From: Eukaryota sp. TZLM1-RC
Taxonomy: Eukaryota; Metamonada: BaSk clade
DNA: 64,000 bases
Reading direction: 5' to 3'
Assembly: GCA_040285825.1 (NCBI GenBank)
Contig: JAUPSS010000005.1
Span: 1,116,001-1,180,000 of the forward strand
Shown: piece by piece, positions 62,358 to 64,000 of the stretch
Layout: the number at the start of each line of letters is the position of its first letter
Numbering within the stretch: position 1 is the first letter of the stretch
Made by a program: the position numbers and the translations under genes
Notes under the pieces: generated by a model
Told to the model about the DNA's origin: nothing
What the model saw: the letters and a program-made list of their open reading frames with translations, nothing else
Databases searched by the model: none

Positions 62358-64000
62358 ATGAACGGCTCTGTCATCAAACTTAATAATGGCTACTACAATG
62401 TTATAGAAAAGATTGGTGACGGAGCATATGCTTCTGTTTACAAAGCTTCCAAGGTCACTTCTTCATCTCAATATGCACTCAAGATCATGTCTACCGCGGA
62501 TCCTGACAGACAATCTCTCTTCCAACAAGAAATTTCCATGATGAAGCATATTGGCGACCATCCAAACATTGCTTCACTACATGATTCCTACATTGAAACA
62601 TCGTCTTCTTCACACAAATACTACCTTCTTCTAGATCTCTGCTCTCCTATTACTTCGTTTACATCACTCTCTACGTCACCTCTACCAGATGCAACACTAC
62701 TCCATCTCGTTAAGGATCTCTCACTTTCTCTACACCACCTCCATTCCCTGTCCCCGCCAGTCATCCACAGGGATATCAAGCTCGAAAACACGTTACAACA
62801 AGGAAACAGTTTTAAACTCTGTGACTTTGGCTCTGCAACTACATCAATTTTGACTCCTTCATCACGTAAACAACGACTTTTGATTGAATCAGAAGTTTCT
62901 AAATTGACAACTCCTGCCTATAGATCACCTGAAATGGTAGATGTTTATAGAAACATTGATATAGGAAAACCCAGTGATATTTGGGCATTTGGGGTTCTTG
63001 TGTATGTTTTCGCTTTCGGCAAGTTTCCTTTTGGTGATGGGAGTAATAAACTGGCAATCATGAATAAGAAGTTGATGTTTCCAAAAGACTTTTCAAGACC
63101 GGAAGTTATTTATGACGTGATTAATGGTTGTCTGGAACGGAATGTCGAGAAACGGTGTTCAGCCAATGACTTGTTAAACATTTTGGGCTTGAGTGAAAAA
63201 GTCGAAGTTCTTCGATGTAGTCATAATTATCCTTTTGATTTTGAAAGTCAAGGAAAGTCTCGTGATGACGTGTCAATAGGTCAAAAAGACACAACTTTTG
63301 ATTTTGCAGTCGGTGATCATGAAGATAATCCTTTTAATTTTGAAAGTCAAGGAAAGTCTCGTGATGACGTGTCAATAGGTCAAAAAGACACAACTTTTGA
63401 TTTTGTAATCGGTGATCATGAAGATAATCCTTTTAATTTTGAAAGTCAAGGAAAGTCTCGTGACGACGTGTCAATAGGTCAAAAAGACACAACTTTTGAT
63501 TTTGCAGTCGGTAATTATGAAGATAATCCTTTTGATTTTGAAAGTCAAGAAAAGTCTCGTGATGACGTGTCAATAGGTCAAAAAGACACAACTTTTGATT
63601 TTGCAGTCGGTGATCATGAAGATAATCCTTTTAATTTTGAAAGTCAAGGAAAGTCTCGTGATGACGTGTCAATAGGTCAAAAAGACACAACTTTTGATTT
63701 TGCAGTCGGTGATCATGAAGATAATCCTTTTAATTTTGAAAGTCAAGGAAAGTCTCGTGATGACGTGTCAATAGGTCAAAAAGACACAACTGTTGATTTT
63801 GCAGTCGGTGATCATGAAGATAATCCTTTTAATTTTGAAAGTCAAGGAAAATCTCGTGACGACGTGTCAATAGGTCAAAAAGACACAACTTTTGATGACT
63901 TTTTTGGAGAATGTAATTCTGTAGAAACTGGAACCAAATCTGGTCACTTTGATAGCTTTGAGCCCTCATTTTTTGGACCTCCTACGCCCTCAAAACCATC
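62358..64000 (+). CDS. NAK-family (AAK1/GAK/Ark-type) kinase with tandem NPF repeats, truncated by window end
   Basis: ATG 62358; open to the end of the window (547 codons). The kinase domain spans about residues 10-285: IGDGAYASVYKA, YALKIM, VIHRDIKLENTL, CDFGSAT and TTPAYRSPEMVDVYRNIDIG followed by KPSDIWAFGVLVYVF. The last blocks are distinctive for the NAK family, which phosphorylates clathrin adaptors and regulates endocytosis. All catalytic residues are present. From residue about 289 a 33-residue unit repeats seven times; most units carry EDNPF, the core EH-domain-binding motif of endocytic proteins. After the array come FDDFFGE and FDSFEPSFF, resembling adaptor-binding FxDxF-type motifs. 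Context and motifs agree on an endocytic kinase. Confidence 0.9.
   Translation, partial: MNGSVIKLNNGYYNVIEKIGDGAYASVYKASKVTSSSQYALKIMSTADPDRQSLFQQEISMMKHIGDHPNIASLHDSYIETSSSSHKYYLLLDLCSPITSFTSLSTSPLPDATLLHLVKDLSLSLHHLHSLSPPVIHRDIKLENTLQQGNSFKLCDFGSATTSILTPSSRKQRLLIESEVSKLTTPAYRSPEMVDVYRNIDIGKPSDIWAFGVLVYVFAFGKFPFGDGSNKLAIMNKKLMFPKDFSRPEVIYDVINGCLERNVEKRCSANDLLNILGLSEKVEVLRCSHNYPFDFESQGKSRDDVSIGQKDTTFDFAVGDHEDNPFNFESQGKSRDDVSIGQKDTTFDFVIGDHEDNPFNFESQGKSRDDVSIGQKDTTFDFAVGNYEDNPFDFESQEKSRDDVSIGQKDTTFDFAVGDHEDNPFNFESQGKSRDDVSIGQKDTTFDFAVGDHEDNPFNFESQGKSRDDVSIGQKDTTVDFAVGDHEDNPFNFESQGKSRDDVSIGQKDTTFDDFFGECNSVETGTKSGHFDSFEPSFFGPPTPSKP
63222..63898 (+). repeat. Tandem 99-bp coding repeat, seven units
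   Basis: Units start at 63222, 63321, 63420, 63519, 63618, 63717 and 63816 with exact 99-base spacing. The first is divergent (NYPFDF), the others read EDNPF(N/D)FESQ and DDVSIGQKDTT with only a few base changes; the last is cut short. Near identity at DNA level means recent expansion or ongoing homogenisation. Confidence 0.97.

Noticed and set aside
1-64000. CRISPR arrays, bacterial operons or ribosome-binding sites
   Set aside because: The genes are eukaryotic with introns; no regularly spaced direct repeats with unique spacers occur.

Overview
This is a stretch of nuclear genome from a microbial eukaryote (a protist). I cannot name the lineage. The sequence is strongly AT-rich. It encodes gamma-tubulin, a C-terminal-motor kinesin, RCC1-repeat proteins, several protein kinases and an MFS transporter, all in the standard genetic code. 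It carries spliceosomal introns of only 29-34 nt. Nine such introns were placed by eye because reading frame and protein repeats continue exactly across them; a tenth, of about 37 nt, is likely in a transposase gene. Intact genes are mostly intronless, lie on both strands and are 0.1-1 kb apart.

The left third (1-21 kb) is transposon wreckage. In order it holds: a duplicated piece of an RCC1 gene; a Ty3/gypsy 3' end with chromodomain; a decayed Mutator-like (MULE) transposase; a decayed gene split by a complete but internally deleted hAT element (8-bp target duplication CTTTGAGG); a better preserved MULE transposase; a Ty3/gypsy element with LTRs of only about 80 bp that has lost protease and reverse transcriptase and sits in one copy of a duplicated segment; long gene-free stretches; a beta-helix-type surface-protein remnant; and low-complexity decayed frames.

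The right two thirds (21-64 kb) hold most intact genes: an RCC1-LRR protein (22.3 kb), gamma-tubulin (25.4 kb), a RING/degenerate-kinase/coiled-coil protein with an unrecognised Cys/Trp module (29.7 kb) and a truncated relative (33.3 kb), an RWD-domain protein with a one-base frame break (34.1 kb), a kinase-LRR gene broken by one TAA (35.5-37.2 kb), kinesin-14 (38.1 kb), a type I membrane RCC1 protein (41.7 kb), an LRR/F-box-like protein (47.1 kb), a Cys-rich protein (49.5 kb), an MFS sugar-type transporter (51.6 kb), a type II membrane RCC1 protein with seven tiny introns and an 11-nt exon (54.2-57.2 kb), a pseudokinase (59.2 kb), and a NAK-type kinase with a tandem NPF repeat that runs off the window (62.4 kb). 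Fragments of a non-LTR retrotransposon with a C-terminal endonuclease-like domain, a second hAT, gag and chromodomain pieces are scattered between them.

The genes do not form an operon-like system. Themes are RCC1 propellers in three membrane topologies, kinases fused to scaffolds (LRR, RING plus coiled coil, NPF repeats), and cytoskeleton proteins. Telomere-like (TTAGGG) tracts translated as Asn-Pro linkers recur across unrelated genes, and one fills an intron.
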